Assembly: GCA_023846275.1 (NCBI GenBank)
Contig: JAIUJO010000160.1
Location: 805,004-869,003, forward strand
Reading direction: 5' to 3'
Source: Vanilla planifolia
Lineage: Eukaryota; Streptophyta; Magnoliopsida; Asparagales; Orchidaceae
Length of the DNA: 64,000 nt
Under the pieces are notes generated by a model. That model saw nothing but the letters and a program-made list of their open reading frames with translations, did not search any database and was not told where the DNA came from. Both the position numbers and the translations under genes were made by a program. This document shows, in pieces, positions 44,860 through 58,429 of the stretch (positions within the stretch are counted from its first letter, which is position 1; each line of letters starts with the position of its first letter).

Positions 44860-45120
44860 TGCTTCTAAAGACTATGTAATTATGAAAGAGAATACGTAGT
44901 AATGTAATGACAGACTTACAAATATTGTTAATGGTTTCATAAACCTTAGTAGATTATCTTCTAATGTCAAGCAAGTGAGAAAGACACTTGAGTGTTGATT
45001 AAAGAGGTCTATTTATCCTATGAACATAATTAAGTCTTCCAAGAAGCTAAACTTATTGAAGCAGATGAGCTGCTTGGAAATATTATAATAAATGTGGTGG
45101 AAATGACAAGTGAAGAGGGA
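44860..45120 (+). pseudogene. Copia-type gag remnant
   Basis: The plus strand reads DRLTNIVNGFINLSRLSSN, then VKQVRKTLEC, then in the next frame EADELLGNIIINVVEMTSEE. This follows the gag pattern RFTxIxNxLxxLGKxxxNxxxVxKxLRSLPxxWxxKVxxIxExKDLxxLxxDELxGxLxxxExxxxxE of Ty1/copia elements. One frameshift and a stop interrupt it. The rest of the element is not visible, and the following sequence is the direct-repeat block starting at about 45.79 kb. Confidence 0.65.
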
Positions 45121-45789
45121 TGCTAAAGGACAAGGAAAACTTGGCTACCACATCCTTATTTAAAGATAAATAATCTAGTAGTGTAGCAATAGAATTCCTT
45201 GGTAAAGTATTTACTTAAAATTGATATGAAATTTCCTACAAGAAGAGCTAAAACTAAAAAGATGTTGATCAAGAAAAAGAAATTAAAAAATAAAAGTCTA
45301 AAAGTACTACTATGAATGCCATTAACCTAGCCATTTCTACACAAATTGACCAAAATTTATAGACAAGAGGACATTGAAGAAGAATTATAAAAAATGAGAA
45401 GTAGGCCATGGTTTCTACTTGGAGTTATTTTTTTTCATCATTCAAAATCTTCAAATAATCTGGGAATAATATTTTGAAAAATGTTGTTATCTTAGTGCAA
45501 ACCATGGATCATTTTCTACTAGTAAAGATGTGAAGAAGAAGAGATTGTGGATTAATTCATAGAAGTGATTAGTCATTTAGGATCAATAATGATAAGGAAA
45601 GTAAACTCTTTGAAGTTGAATTAGAAAGCTATTTGATTGAGTTGATCAAATCTTTTAGGGGAAAATTTAAAGAACGTGAAATTTTGAAGAAAAACATATT
45701 TCTTATATGGGGAGTTTAGTGAAATGAATACAACAAACATACGTGTTTTGGAAACCTTGAGAGATGAATTTGTCTAGACTATTAGCTTG

Positions 45790-48645
45790 AACAGTCCCTC
45801 TTAAGATAATTTTTATAATGAAATTTAACAAATCCTATAATTCTTATAATGAGATGTAGTACTCCTCTTATATGATAAACAACAATGTGTAACCATCTTT
45901 TGGCCAAAATAATAGTCACTTAAATTTCTTAACTCTGGATTTAGCAAGCATGATCAAGGGCCCACTACATTTGATCTTTTCTTGATCTTAGTAATGACCT
46001 TAAGGGTATAACACCCTATTAACTCTATTACATAACTATTTAGTGTTCTTCATGCCTTAAGTCAACTTTGAATTTCATTTTTAAGTTGATGTTTTAGTTA
46101 TACATAGTCTATTTTTTTCTAAATAATTTAAGTTTTTTTTTCCAAACTTTAGTTTAAATATTATAATTTCATAAAAAATTTTGTTAATTTTTTTCTTGGT
46201 TTTATTTCTTTAGGACCATTTTCTTTTTGAGATAACCACCTTAGTGCTAACCAAGACTTTTCTTTTTCTCTTAGGTCAATATGTAGTTAATAATCTTAAC
46301 AACAAAACATATGCCACAAAAAGTATCAATAGTGAGCCATGAGCCCCAAAGGCAACATTGAGTCAACAGACCCATCTTAAGGTCTCTATTGAGCCACAAA
46401 ATTTCTTAAAATCTCCAACCTATGGTCTCAACACAAGGCTTAAGAGATTAAATAAGGCCACTTATGTTCTTACTCAAAGGACCTACTGAACTATAGGGTC
46501 TAGCAAAAGTGTTAACCGTCCTTAATTTCTTCAATGGCCTCAATATGAGGTTTACTAACCAAATCTTAATTTTCAATTTTCATAAGGGTTCAATAATGGT
46601 ATTTCCTCAGCCCATCATGAGGTCATTCTTTCACAAGTTCCTTTCCCTTGAATGAATTCGAAGCCTTTAAGCATAATTCCAAGGGTAAGCTTACAATGCA
46701 TAGCCATATCAAAGAGCCTCAAATCTCAAACTTTTACCCTCACTAGGGATTATCCACATAACTAAAAGTCTAACCTTAGCCTTAACATTTCTAGTCATAA
46801 CCAACTCTTTCCTTTCCAACCATATATATAGCCATCCTAGCCTTGTTATATATCCTTAAACTGAGCCCTCAAAGGCTTCCTAGCTAGAAAGCATGGGCAC
46901 ACACTGACACCTTAAAAGCTATCTAGGTTATCTTAAGGGTTGATTTAGTGCGTCCTATGGCTTGGCCAAGCCATGTTTCTACACTTCCCAAGCAAGATCA
47001 AGGCAAGGGATAATTGATCATAATATATATGATCAAAGGTATTAGTTATATTTTTTTGTTCCAAATCATCATTCATCTATGAATCTATGTTTTAATTTTT
47101 TTATATAATTAGTGGCACACTTTCATACATGGTTTTTTTAACACCATTTCATATTTATATCACGTCATGTGGTGAAATAACATATATCTTTTTTCTTTGC
47201 TAACATTTTAGATTTCTTATGCATTACTACTTTGTAAAGTATTTGCATACATTCCTAGGGGTTTAATGTTTAATAAATTAAAAAGAAGAAATAAAAATAC
47301 TTGCCATAGTTTTGAGACACAAACACTATACTATTCTTTAACAATTTTACAGCATGAATCATGATAAAGTTTGCATATTGATAGCATATGTAAGATATCT
47401 ACAAAGCAAATAGATTAGCTTAGCTCATTATCATGTCTTAGTTGCTAGGTAGTTTCCATCATAAATAGTTATTATAACTCAAGGTTCTCCTTATTTCAAT
47501 AATTAAACCAAAACATGCAAGCATATGAATTAGAATTTCACTTTCATTCAAAATTTAGGTTAATATAACAAAATCTTGCAGGTTTCCTCTAGAAGAATTG
47601 CATTAGAAAGGATTGATAAATAACATTTATATGATAATACATGTTCTCTTTAGTTATGAGTACGAGAGGCTTCCCACTTTTTAAACAAGGTTCATAGAAG
47701 AAGATCAACTAGGTTTTAATCAAATTACTTTCTTGAGGTTCTACTTTCTATTTTAACAAGAATATTCCTTTTCAATCGTCCTTAGAACACAAGTAAATTT
47801 TTTGAATGTGTTGAAGTGTGATCTTAGCTAGAAATTTATGTAAAAGGTCTTCTCCTTGGATAGGTCTTTATAGGCTTCAAATTTTAACCATTATCCTTCT
47901 TGTTCCACATAGTTTATCTTGCTTTCCACCTTAGTATCCATTTTGTGGCTAGTTTTTTCTAAACTCTTACAACCACAACTCGAGGGTCTTAATTCCTTAT
48001 CAATACCCTCTTTAAATAACACATTTGCTTTAAGGAAACACAGTTTTGTTTGGTTTAAGGCATGGTTCACACATTTGAGTTAAACCTTTCTTAATTAACC
48101 CAATTTTCATTAGCCATATCTATCTTGAACAATTCTTGAAATTAAGCAAGAAATGGCTATAAGATATTTCACCATTATTTTTTCTTTCTTATATAGTTTT
48201 CTTAAGTATTCAAATATGCATCACCAAGCATTTTCAATTTTTGATGCTCGTATTATGATGCATTAAGTAACTCTTATATTTATGAATTCTATCCATATCT
48301 ATATTATGAATTCATTATTTGATAAGAATAAGGATACTAGATAATAATGATAATATAAATAAAATGATAAGCTAAAATTAAGGCATGATGCATAATGCTA
48401 TTAAGGCTTCAAAATTTAAAATTTAATTTATCTATTTTAAAAATTTAAAATATCAACTAAAATTTCAAACTTTATATCACAAGGAGAGAACACACACCTC
48501 GATCAACTAAATTACAATAATATGGCCATGAATGTTAGGTGTAACCTTACTAAGATGCCACTTTTAGATTTTCCATCAGATATGTTCTTCGATGCTTACA
48601 TGATTTACTTTAGGTGTACTTCAAATCAATATGATTCCACAACAC
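45790..48645. repeat. Long direct repeat, left copy (~2.85 kb)
   Basis: It aligns with 50215-53055 along its whole length at an offset of about 4.34-4.41 kb. Landmarks are CATGATCAAG at about 45950 and 50328, AGCATAATTCCAAGG-type sequence at about 46670 and 51002, TAGGGATTAT at about 46744 and 51073, GTCTTCTCCTTGGATAGGTC at about 47849 and 52162, and TTTACTTTAGGT-type sequence at about 48606 and 53013. No coding motif was found inside. Confidence 0.8.
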
Positions 48646-50214
48646 ACATTAATGGATGAACAATCTAAGAGAATAATCAAATGGTTCAGCTTGGTTTAGT
48701 GCATATTCACTTATGATGTATAAAAGCTATGAAGTGGTGAATTGGTGCTTTCCACTTCAAATGTCAAAGTGAATATCATAATGGGGGTGATATTTATGTT
48801 GGAATTATATGTAATAGAAAATGACAAATAATGGAAGCTATTTTATACATTGTGGATAACAAATAATTGTTTGAAACTAAGGGGTTGTTTGTACTTGGTC
48901 TTTTATTTCAAAATAGTAAAAAAGTGCATAAGAAAGTCATCAAAACAGACTATACAAGAGTTCTTAAAATATGAAATGTTAAATTAACATTCTCTAGGAG
49001 TTATCAAACACTATTCAAGAAATTAAGCACAAGGGAAGAGCAACAATAGTTCACTAGAGTTACATTAACAAAGAAGGAATGGAGTGATGAATTACCTCAT
49101 AGAAATGATTGTGTAGTCAACAAAGTAAAAAAAAATTATGATGTACAAAACATTCTAATGATATGCAAAGGTATTGGCTGATTGGATAAAGTTCAAATCT
49201 CACACCATTATACTTTGTAGAAGGCATGAATCAACACCTTAGAGGGTTAGTTCTAAAATGATGATAGATTAATTCTTGTTTACTTCATGTGCCATTATGT
49301 TTCATTACATGATATTCATTAACACACCATGCAAAAAACCTATGCATACAAAATCCCAACATCATAAAAAGATGTTTCGCCTTTACCTTTGTCATTGCTA
49401 ATTTTTCTTTAGAGGATTCCTTTAGTAGAAATAATATCATCATAGAGTAGGAATTTCAAATCGAAAGAAGTTGACATTTATGACAAGCCATCATTGACAT
49501 TATTCATAATTGGAAAACATTAAAGATTTTGTACCCAATTTTTTAAAGCATGAGTGTTAATAAAATCAAATAATCACTGTATTTAATGTACCTATAATTT
49601 ATAACATACTATCATTAAAACTAATATCATACTAAGAGTCTATAACCTTTTCATCATCCTTAATGCCAAAGATAAAATAAAATATGCCTAAAATCATAAA
49701 CCATTTGAATTTACTCCATTCTATGGCAATATCATGAATAACAACAAAAGTTTACTAGAAAAACTAAGAAACAGTTAAGTTTGCTCAATAGCATTACATG
49801 TCATATAAATTAGAATTGCTGACAAAAATATCAAATATGCCACTACTAATGATGAAATGTAGAAGGAGAATCATCAAACTTATGCATTTATTTTGATGAT
49901 CCCTAGCTTGACTATTACTTAACCCCTCTTTATATATATATATACATATATATATTATATATATATATATATAAGTGTGTGTGTGTGTATTTATTATCCT
50001 CATATTATGGCTAAGCATTCGACATTGACCTAACACATTTATTCTATCCATCGAGTCAAGTTAAGGCTTGACACTTCTATCACATCACATAATCTAGTTC
50101 TCCACAAAGTAATATAATCATATAAGCTATCCCCATAGAGTTCAAGAATTCCTCAACAATCACATATACTCTCATCCTAAATATAAGATATCATATGATT
50201 TCCTATTGGCTAAA
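48646..50214. other. Interval between the long direct repeats
   Basis: This AT-rich interval has no protein motif. At 48781-48810 the sequence AATGGGGGTGATA is followed by TATGTTGGAATTA. It resembles a copia polypurine tract and LTR start (TGTTGGAATTA), so an unrelated solo LTR may be nested here. The interval also holds a compound microsatellite at about 49930-49990. Confidence 0.4.
49930..49990. repeat. Compound (TA)n / (GT)n microsatellite
   Basis: TA-rich alternation with single-base interruptions is followed by a short (GT)n run (AAGTGTGTGTGTGTGTAT). It is simple sequence and the short frames read through it are not genes. Confidence 0.9.
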
Positions 50215-53055
50215 TGTGCAATAGTTCCCTAATGAGACAATTTATATAATGAAAAAAGCCAGTCCTAGAGATCATACCATGAGATGATGGAACCCTTTGA
50301 ACATACTTATCCTTTAAATAAGCATGCATGATCAAGTGTCCTCCAAATTTTATTCTTACTAGATCAATTTAATGATCTTAAGTTATTGCTTCCTACTAAC
50401 TATATTCCATAACTATCAAGGGTCCTTCATGCACTATGTTAATTTAAGTTTTGCACCATAAGTTGATTTTCAATAATCTCGTCATATAATTAACTTAATA
50501 TCATAAGGTTTCATATATACACTAATTTAGCTATTTATAATATCATATCCAATTTTTCTTGTGTTTATTCTGACAATTGCTTTGTTAAGACATTTCTTAT
50601 CTAAGCTAACCCTACTGTTCACAAAGCTTTTATTTTTCTACTAGTTCCAATTATAGTTAATTGTCTCACACTATGTCTTTGTTAACACTTGTATTATTTG
50701 TAACATTTGTAGCCCCAAGGCAAACACAAATCACCATATCCATCTTAAGGCCTCTCAGGCCACCACATGTCCCTATGATCTCCATGTAGGGTTTCATCAC
50801 ATGCCCTAAGTGATTAAATATAGTGTATTTCAAGGTCTTATTCCAAGTTATTCCACTCTTTCCCAAGACCTCAATAAGGACCCTCATTAACAAAAACATA
50901 ATTTACAATGTACTTAGAGTTTTAGCAAAGGTACTTTTTAGCTCATTATTAGAAATTTCTATTAGGGATTCTTTTTGATGAATTAATTCTAAGTCCTTAT
51001 GCTTAATTCCAAGGCTAAGCTTACCTTACATATCCATATCTAAGCATCTAAAATATACAATTTAAGCCCCATTAGGGATTATCTATATATCCTTGAAGTC
51101 TAACCTTATCCTTCATAACTGCAACCATAAACCCACCCTTTGGTTGCTAACTATATCCTTTCCCCAACTAGCCTTCTTCTAAAGCCTTAAACTGAGCTCT
51201 CCAAAGCTTTCAGACTAGAAACCTAGCATTCTTCAAGTTGTCTTAAGGGCTGAAAATAGGACTCCCATGACTTGCACAAGCATTGTTTAGCACTTTCAAA
51301 GCAAACGCAATACAAGGGGTAATTGGGCATAATTAATTGATGTAAAGTATTAGCAATATTTTTAAGTCCCCAAATCATTGTTCATATTTGAATGTAAGTT
51401 TTAAATATTTTATATAATTGGTGAATACCTTCAAGCATAGTTTTGCAACACATGTACATATTATGCATGTCATTAGTGAAATAAATTATACCTTTTTGCT
51501 TTGCTATGATTTCAAACTTCTTATGAGGTACTACTTAGAAAAGCATTTACATGCAAGCTTAAACTCTAATATTTTGCATAAAAATAAACGAAAATAAAGA
51601 AATTATTACTTCATTTTGAGGAGCCCATATATATTAGAATTTTTCTATAATATGGTTTAACAATTTTATGGCATCTATCACACATAACTTTGGATATTGA
51701 AACATATTTTTAACTATCTACTCGGATTTAGCATTAGCATACTTCATGATCATGTCTCAATGATGAGGCATTTTTCATCTATAAATAACCATTCCTGTTC
51801 CATCATCTTATTATTTTGAAAAATAAAGATAAACAGGAAGGCATATGAATAGAAATTTCACTTAAATTAACAATTTAGTTAACATCAAAAATTTTTTGCA
51901 TGTGTTTAACATTATTACATAATCGATGAAAGATAAGAAATATTTATAAGCTATTAAAAATTCCCTTTAGTGATGGGCATAAGAGGTTTCCCTTTTTAAA
52001 ACATAAGGTTCATGGAAGAAGATCCACTAGCCATTATCCAAAACACTTTCCAGCGTACTATATGCCATTTTAATACAGCAATGTGGTTTCAATCTTATTT
52101 AGTTCATAACAGTAATTTATTGCATCTTCTCAAGGGTTATCTACCGAGAATTTTATGTCGATGTCTTCTCCTTGGATAGGTCTTTCTTGGTTTCAAAACA
52201 AGAGCCCTATTTCTCCTTTTTTTCATATGCTTTATTTTGCTTTGGACTGTTGTATTTCTTTAGTTAGCATCTCCAAATCTCATTGTGTCTAGACTTTTCC
52301 AACGCCCATGCAAAAACATCATAGAAGCCTAATTTGTATCATTAATACCTCCTTAAGTGACACTTTTGCTTTCAAAAAAACTAGTTTGGTTTTTTTTAAT
52401 GGCATAGCTTTCTAACTCAAGTTAAAGCTCACTTAATTATGCCTTTTTTAATTGGCCATATTTTTTTTACTTTAATTTTTGAATCTATGTGTGATCTGAC
52501 AAAAAAATATTTTGACGTCTATTCTTTTTCCTCATAATTTTATCTTAAGATGTTCCTACATGCAAGACAATCCATTTTTCCATTTTAATCCCCTTATTTT
52601 GACTGATAAACTAACTCCTAATTTTTAGGAATCCTATCAATGACTTCATTTTTCAATTATTATTGGATAAGATTAATGATAAAGGATAATAACAATAATA
52701 AATATACATTAAATTACAAGCTAATTTTAAAGTAATAAGCCAAATGCTATCATGACTTATGTGTTATAATTCAAGTATTTCTAATCATGCATACTTCAAA
52801 TTCTCTGATTTTAAATTCAAAAACTAAAAATCTAATTTAACAATTTGAAAAATTTAAATATATTCCATTCGAATATCAAATTATAGTTCATAAAAAAGAC
52901 ACAACTTAGTCAACTAAGTTGAAATAATATGATCAAGAATGTGCGTTATAATAGTATTGAGATCTCACTTTTAAATTTTGAGTTGAATATGCTCTCAGAT
53001 AGCCTATATTATTCACTTTAGGTCAACCTCATGTCATTATGATTGCAATTTGACA
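50215..53055. repeat. Long direct repeat, right copy (~2.85 kb)
   Basis: This is the partner of 45790-48645 in the same orientation. Divergence is substantial, with frequent small indels, implying an old pair if these are LTRs. The end is set where AGGTCAACCTCATGTCATTATGATTG-like sequence stops matching. No TG...CA ends could be fixed with confidence. Confidence 0.8.
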
Positions 53056-56000
53056 TTCTTGGGTAAATATGCTAAAAAACTCTTTTTGAAGGTCATTTTA
53101 ACATGACAATTAAGTAACCTTTGACTTTGGTTTTGAATGTCTCTTCAAAGTTGGTACTAATCATTCTGATGCTTTTTAAAACATCAACATTAGATCCTTA
53201 GACAAAATAAATTTTTTAGGACAAATGATTTGGATGATTGCACAAGTATACATTTGTCTGGACACATCCAATTTGTTATATAAATGCATTGTCAAAACTA
53301 TGTGATGACACTTTGATATAATATTATACTAATCATAATATGTATCAAATAAGAACATTGTGTATGAGAAGTAACAATTCTACTTTTCATTCTCAATCTA
53401 AAATGAAGTGGTGAGCTTGGTTAATCAAACTTAAAAAAGTTCCATAAAGGATTTCTGCTTTATGCAAACTTAATTCAGTTGTGCATCATAGGTTTAATGA
53501 AGCTAATAATCCCAATTGATACATTGAAGTAATGCTTGCTTATAGTTAGACATAGTCAATCATTGAATTATCACATTATGCCCTCTATGTGTAGCAATTA
53601 TGATATCAAACACAAAACAAAGAGTATTGCAGCCACTCAAAGCATGTTTTAAAAACAAAATGTAAGTCATACAAATCTAAAAAGAAAAAATAAGTCAAAT
53701 TGGAAATCGCACAAAAAATGTGCCAAAATAATGGTGGCCAAATTATATTTAAGCATACAATTACAAATGTCTCACCACTAGAATGTTCAAATTTGTAGAT
53801 TATAATTATTTGATATAAATCACATTTTTATGAAATTATAAAGCTATGATTAATAAATAAAACAACTTATTTTAATCTATTTATTTAATAAAAGGAAAAG
53901 CTTCCCTATTATCCAAGAGTAAATGGCTCTTTTACTAGTAAACATTAGGATAATGGGAGAGAGAGTGGGAGGGAAGTGGGAGAGAAAGATGATAGCTATT
54001 GAGGAAGATGAAATGGAAACTATGCCATCACTTATTAAAAACAAAGAGATTAGGAAAGGAAGGAGTGGGCTTATGATTTTATGCTTCTTTGTAGAAGCCA
54101 CTTCTCAAGGTAAGGATGCTACTTAAGCTTTCTCCACAAGTAAAGGCTCTTTATGAGCTAGAATTAGGGTAAAAGAGGTTGGAGCCTATTACAACTTTTA
54201 GCTAAAAATTATCGTAACCATGATCATACTTGTATATCAGTGACTATAGGCCAATGAATGCTTTCATGCTAAGTGTAAAAAGTGAATCGTCTTCAATTCA
54301 TGTTAGTGTGATTAATGTCATACTAGTATGATGGTGCAATTTGAGCATATAAATATATTATCTATCATACAAGTATGAAAGTCTTTATAGGTTTGTATGA
54401 TTGAGGTGTGGTGTTTCATATTAAATGATAGATCAAAATTGTTTCAAGCATGAATAGAACTTGTACAATATGGTCTTTGATAGCATAATAAACAATTGTG
54501 TATGATTCTTTTATTGATCACTACAATGCAAGAATTGCATAGCATGATATGAGATATTATTCCATACGATTGGCAATTAGAACATAATTAAGTGATGTTT
54601 TATTTCGTACAAAATAAGAATTAGACAATAAAAATTATTTGTTGAAGATGTTTATTAGGATCATTTGTTTGATCTGTAATACATGCCAGTCGCTACATTC
54701 GGTTTTATTGGTATGACTCTAATATAAAATTAGTAAGATTATTGAAACTCAATGATTTAATCATTGAAAAGCCCTTACCATACTATATGATAAGCTAAAT
54801 CCTACTATATGACATGATTACAACAAAATAAATGAGGACATTTTCTTAAACAAGCTTTTGGAAAGTACATTTAGAAGGAAAATTAAAATTTTATTAAAAA
54901 CTATTCATATGAAATGTTGTAAAGAATGAGAAGAATAGATAAAATGAATAGAAGGATAAAAGAATAGACCCCTTACCAATGTTAGTTGAATATCGGTAAA
55001 CCAATTAATAATGATATAAGTGGATCGTTAAATATTCCTTTATAATATCTTGGAATGTTTAATGACATGATTTGTAAGGCATAAACCTTTCTTTCCAAAT
55101 GTTGAGAGTTTAATATTGCTCTTTATGATTATTGGTACATTTAATTGCATCGAACTACTACATGCATAGTTTTTTAAGTATTACAATGCTATAAATCAAT
55201 ACCTCAATGGTTCCCAAGAGTTGTCAATAAACTTTTGCACTGCTCGATAATGATATTTAGTACATCCACAATCCTTAAGAAGTGCTCAATTAGTATATGG
55301 TAGTTCACCAATTTGGAAATATATAATCAAAAAACTACCATTCCACAAACTAGAGAGTTTAGTAACATGAAATAGAAAACCCCCTATCGACTACTAATCC
55401 TAAGGTGAAACTAACACTCAGACATATTGAGGAGTATATGATAGTGTAAAATGGAACTCTATATCTAGAGAGTCTACTCATCCATTGTGGTACCTCCATT
55501 ATCAAAACTATGTCCTTAATATCATCTAACCTTCTTCCTAGTCTATAGAGTTCAAAATTTTTGGTTTGCTTCATCATAACCTTTGTGTTATGATCTTGGG
55601 TCATGAAGATAATGTGCTGAAGATTCTCTTATTGTGTTTTTTATACAAGTGGTAAAGGAGCACTATTATATGTGAAACCATTGAAAATATGTTGGGAGCT
55701 ACTCTAAAAGAATCAAAACAAACCACTTAAGGTTATGTTAAGGTACAACTTAAACTATAATTTTTTTATCTTTAGTGGTGATAAGGTTTCATCAAAACCC
55801 AATTTAGTTCTTTAGGTTTTGCCAACCACCTAGATTTGACACATATAACTTGCCTTTTAACATTTGTTATATTTAGATCATCATTAAAATCTTTTTTGCT
55901 ATCCATACTTTCACTTGATATTTCATTAATACCATCAACTTGGCTTTAACCCTTAGCCACTAGTCAACACTATAGCAATTTCTTTCCAAAGTTTTGTTTG

Positions 56001-56800
56001 CGAGAGTTCTATTAGTGACTCTATATATCTATTAAGATAACACTAACAACTACAACATTTTTAATGGTCTCTCCTTTACTAACTTACCCTTAATTCCAAG
56101 GTTTATCTTATCTAAAACCTACAAGAACTACATACCCCTTAGGCTAACTCATAGCTCTTCTCTTAAGGTTATAACTAACCCATATCTCAACCCAATTATA
56201 ATTTGAAGATAAAAACAAGAGTCTATCCAAACCAGGGCCAAGTGCTAATGCTCCTCAAATATTTTTTTTAAGTTTCAAAAGTTTGAACAAAGTCCTAAAT
56301 AATGTTATAGGCAAAATGCAAAACTATCCAACCTTAATCAACCTTTACAAGAGATTTACTCAACAAAAAATCTATATTATAATGGATACCTATGGCCTTA
56401 TTTTCTTTGAAATGTTAATCTAAGGACTCTTTAAAAGCCATAAATTTCTTTTAATGCGAAGGTAAATGTAATCGTGGCCATTAGCTTAAGCCTTGTTTGA
56501 TTTTTTTTAAAAAATCTAAACTTCTATAATCAACAATCGTGCATCACCATTTGAATATTTTATTTCACCAACCTTACCACAATCTTAACCACTAATAATT
56601 GCTTGTGGTCAAAGTCAACATTCACTTACTTGGCTTACCCAAGAGCTTCATAAATCACTACTTTTCTTTCTTCTATAGTGTAAATTTGACACTGTCATGT
56701 CTTTAACCTAGAAATAAGGAGCTCCTAACTATTGTAAAAGCCATTTATGTTGTTATAAGGACTTATTTATGATTTAGGAATGCTAACCTGAGTTGTTTAA
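53056..56800. other. Non-coding stretch left of gypsy copy B
   Basis: No reliable gene is present. A 67-codon frame at 53923-54126 has an E/D/K-rich stretch loosely like a copia gag spacer, but nothing diagnostic. 55.7-56.8 kb shows the CCTTAA-rich style also seen at 41.7-42.9 kb and may contain the 3' LTR of the gypsy fossil that follows. LTR ends could not be defined. Confidence 0.35.
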
Positions 56801-57179
56801 CTTTCTACCCTTATTTGATACAATTTTATCACCAAAATGAAGAAAACAACTCTAACCATCTAAAATAATCCTCACTCTCTTCATCTTGGTTTGGTTTTTA
56901 TTTTTCCTAACTATTCCACCAAAATGTAACTATGGACAAGCCTATATTGCTAAGATTTCTCATACTATCCAAAAAAATAAACACTATGAAGTTCTTATAA
57001 GAAGTATCTGCTTGTAGCTATTGTACAACTTAGATCTCAAGAAGAATATTCCACTAGTTTTGATTATTTCTATGACTAACCAAATTATTGAGGCTATTCA
57101 GCAACATTAAACTAGTTAGTGATTCCAAAGCTTAACGGAAATGTTTTCTTAATTGAGAAGTTATTATTCCATCTTTATC

Positions 57180-57575
57180 AAAAGTAAATATTTTTTATAG
57201 TTCATGTATTAAAAAATCTACTTGGCATACAAGTCAGCCATATTGCCATCTAAAATAGTGCTTGTATAATAAGAATATAACTCCATTTAGTTAGTCATCT
57301 ACTATCACCGATATGTGTTGTCAGTCTAAGATGAAATAAATAGTATTGCCATAAAACATTCGTCCTAATATTGCAAGATTCTGAAGTACATTTTGAAACT
57401 TGTAATGTTTTACCTTAAATACCTTGCATACTATGTAGTTCTAAACATATTTAGCTCCATCATTCTTTAAACCACTCAATAAAAATATTGTTTTGGGGTC
57501 CTAAACGTCTTGGTCGGTCATGGATGAGTAAATAATTTTTTTTCATGAGCTTTCCTTTAATTACCTCTCTTTGAA
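57180..57575 (-). pseudogene. Gypsy integrase remnant (copy B)
   Basis: On the minus strand DPKTIFLLSGLKNDGAKYV is followed by VCKVFKVKHYKFQNVLQNLA and by FYGNTIYFILD and HISVIVDD. These correspond to DxKxxFWWxGMKxDIAxYVxxCxxCQxxKAEHxxPxGLLQxL, MDFVxGLP and xIxVIVDRLTKSAHF. Of the HHCC zinc-binding residues only one Cys is visible. Located downstream of RNase H as in all Ty3/gypsy elements. Confidence 0.78.
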
Positions 57576-57859
57576 CTTCTATTATTGTGGAAAACACTAC
57601 TTACCAAGATTGTTTAACAAATGACCCCTCAATACAAAATCCTTAAACTCATTATGTTGTAGTCAAGAAATTACAATCGAAAGCTTAGGTTCCCAATCAA
57701 TTAAGTGTCCTTAGGTCATCAAACTAATTGACATGGATGATAAGTGCACTAATGTTGAGCAGCCAAAGTGTGTGCAACAAGCTAAGGTTGAACATTGCTA
57801 ATAATCATCACAACCACTACCTATAATATCTCCACAGGCTAAGATGTGATTGTTGTGCT

Positions 57860-58145
57860 CCTAATGAAAGCATTAACCACTTAATTTGCCTTATGCTTGC
57901 AATATTTGATGTCAATATCATAGTTCTTAGTAAGCTCCAAGTATTATCATAAGCTCAAGTAAAGCTCACTTTTAGAAAAGAAATATTTTAGGCTTTTATT
58001 ATTAGTTAAAAGCATATCCTACACAATATAGAGGTAATGTAGCCATAACATGATAGAAAATAACACTTCTACAAACCCCAAGTCAAGCATTCAGTAGTTA
58101 GACTCATGTTCATGCAAGTGTCATCTCAACAACACTACACAAGTG
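57860..58145 (-). pseudogene. Gypsy RNase H remnant (copy B)
   Basis: HLHEHESNY, a stop, then MLDLGFVEVLFSIMLWLHYL (58135-58035) matches RQLxxHExNYPTHDLELAAVVFALKxWRHYL. YLELTKNYDIDIKYCKHKAN (57965-57905), followed by NAFIRST, matches WLELIKDYDxxIxYHPGKANVVADALSR, the end of RNase H. The length and order agree with an intact gypsy pol. Confidence 0.8.
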
Positions 58146-58429
58146 CTACTCCTAAAGTAGTGAGTGATACAATATTGGAACATTTGTTGGGACTCCCATA
58201 TAATAAAGATTATAGCAATACCCAACCAAGAAATTTGTCGCAAAAGCTTTGCACACATCATTTTCTCCATGAGAAAACTATGCCATACCCTAGTAAACTT
58301 AGTGAAAGGTGTTATAGTTCTAGAGAAACTTCACAAAACAAACAAGGTAATAATCCACAAGAACTTAGAACTATGGTTAAATAAAACTACAACAAGTCTT
58401 TACCACTCAATGATAATTCAAATCTTGAT

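Larger units (their letters stand above)
45790..53055. mobile_element. Candidate non-autonomous LTR element (LARD-like) of ~7.3 kb
   Basis: Two direct repeats of about 2.85 kb (45790-48645 and 50215-53055) enclose about 1.57 kb without any protein motif. Long terminal direct repeats with a short non-coding interior are typical of large retrotransposon derivatives. Against this, I found no clear primer-binding site after the left repeat, no polypurine tract before the right one, and no convincing target-site duplication. The ends are approximate, and an old segmental duplication is also possible. Confidence 0.45.

Noticed and set aside
53923-54126. 67-codon frame with E/D/K-rich centre as a copia gag fragment
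   Set aside because: The similarity is only compositional; no gag core or knuckle motif is present.
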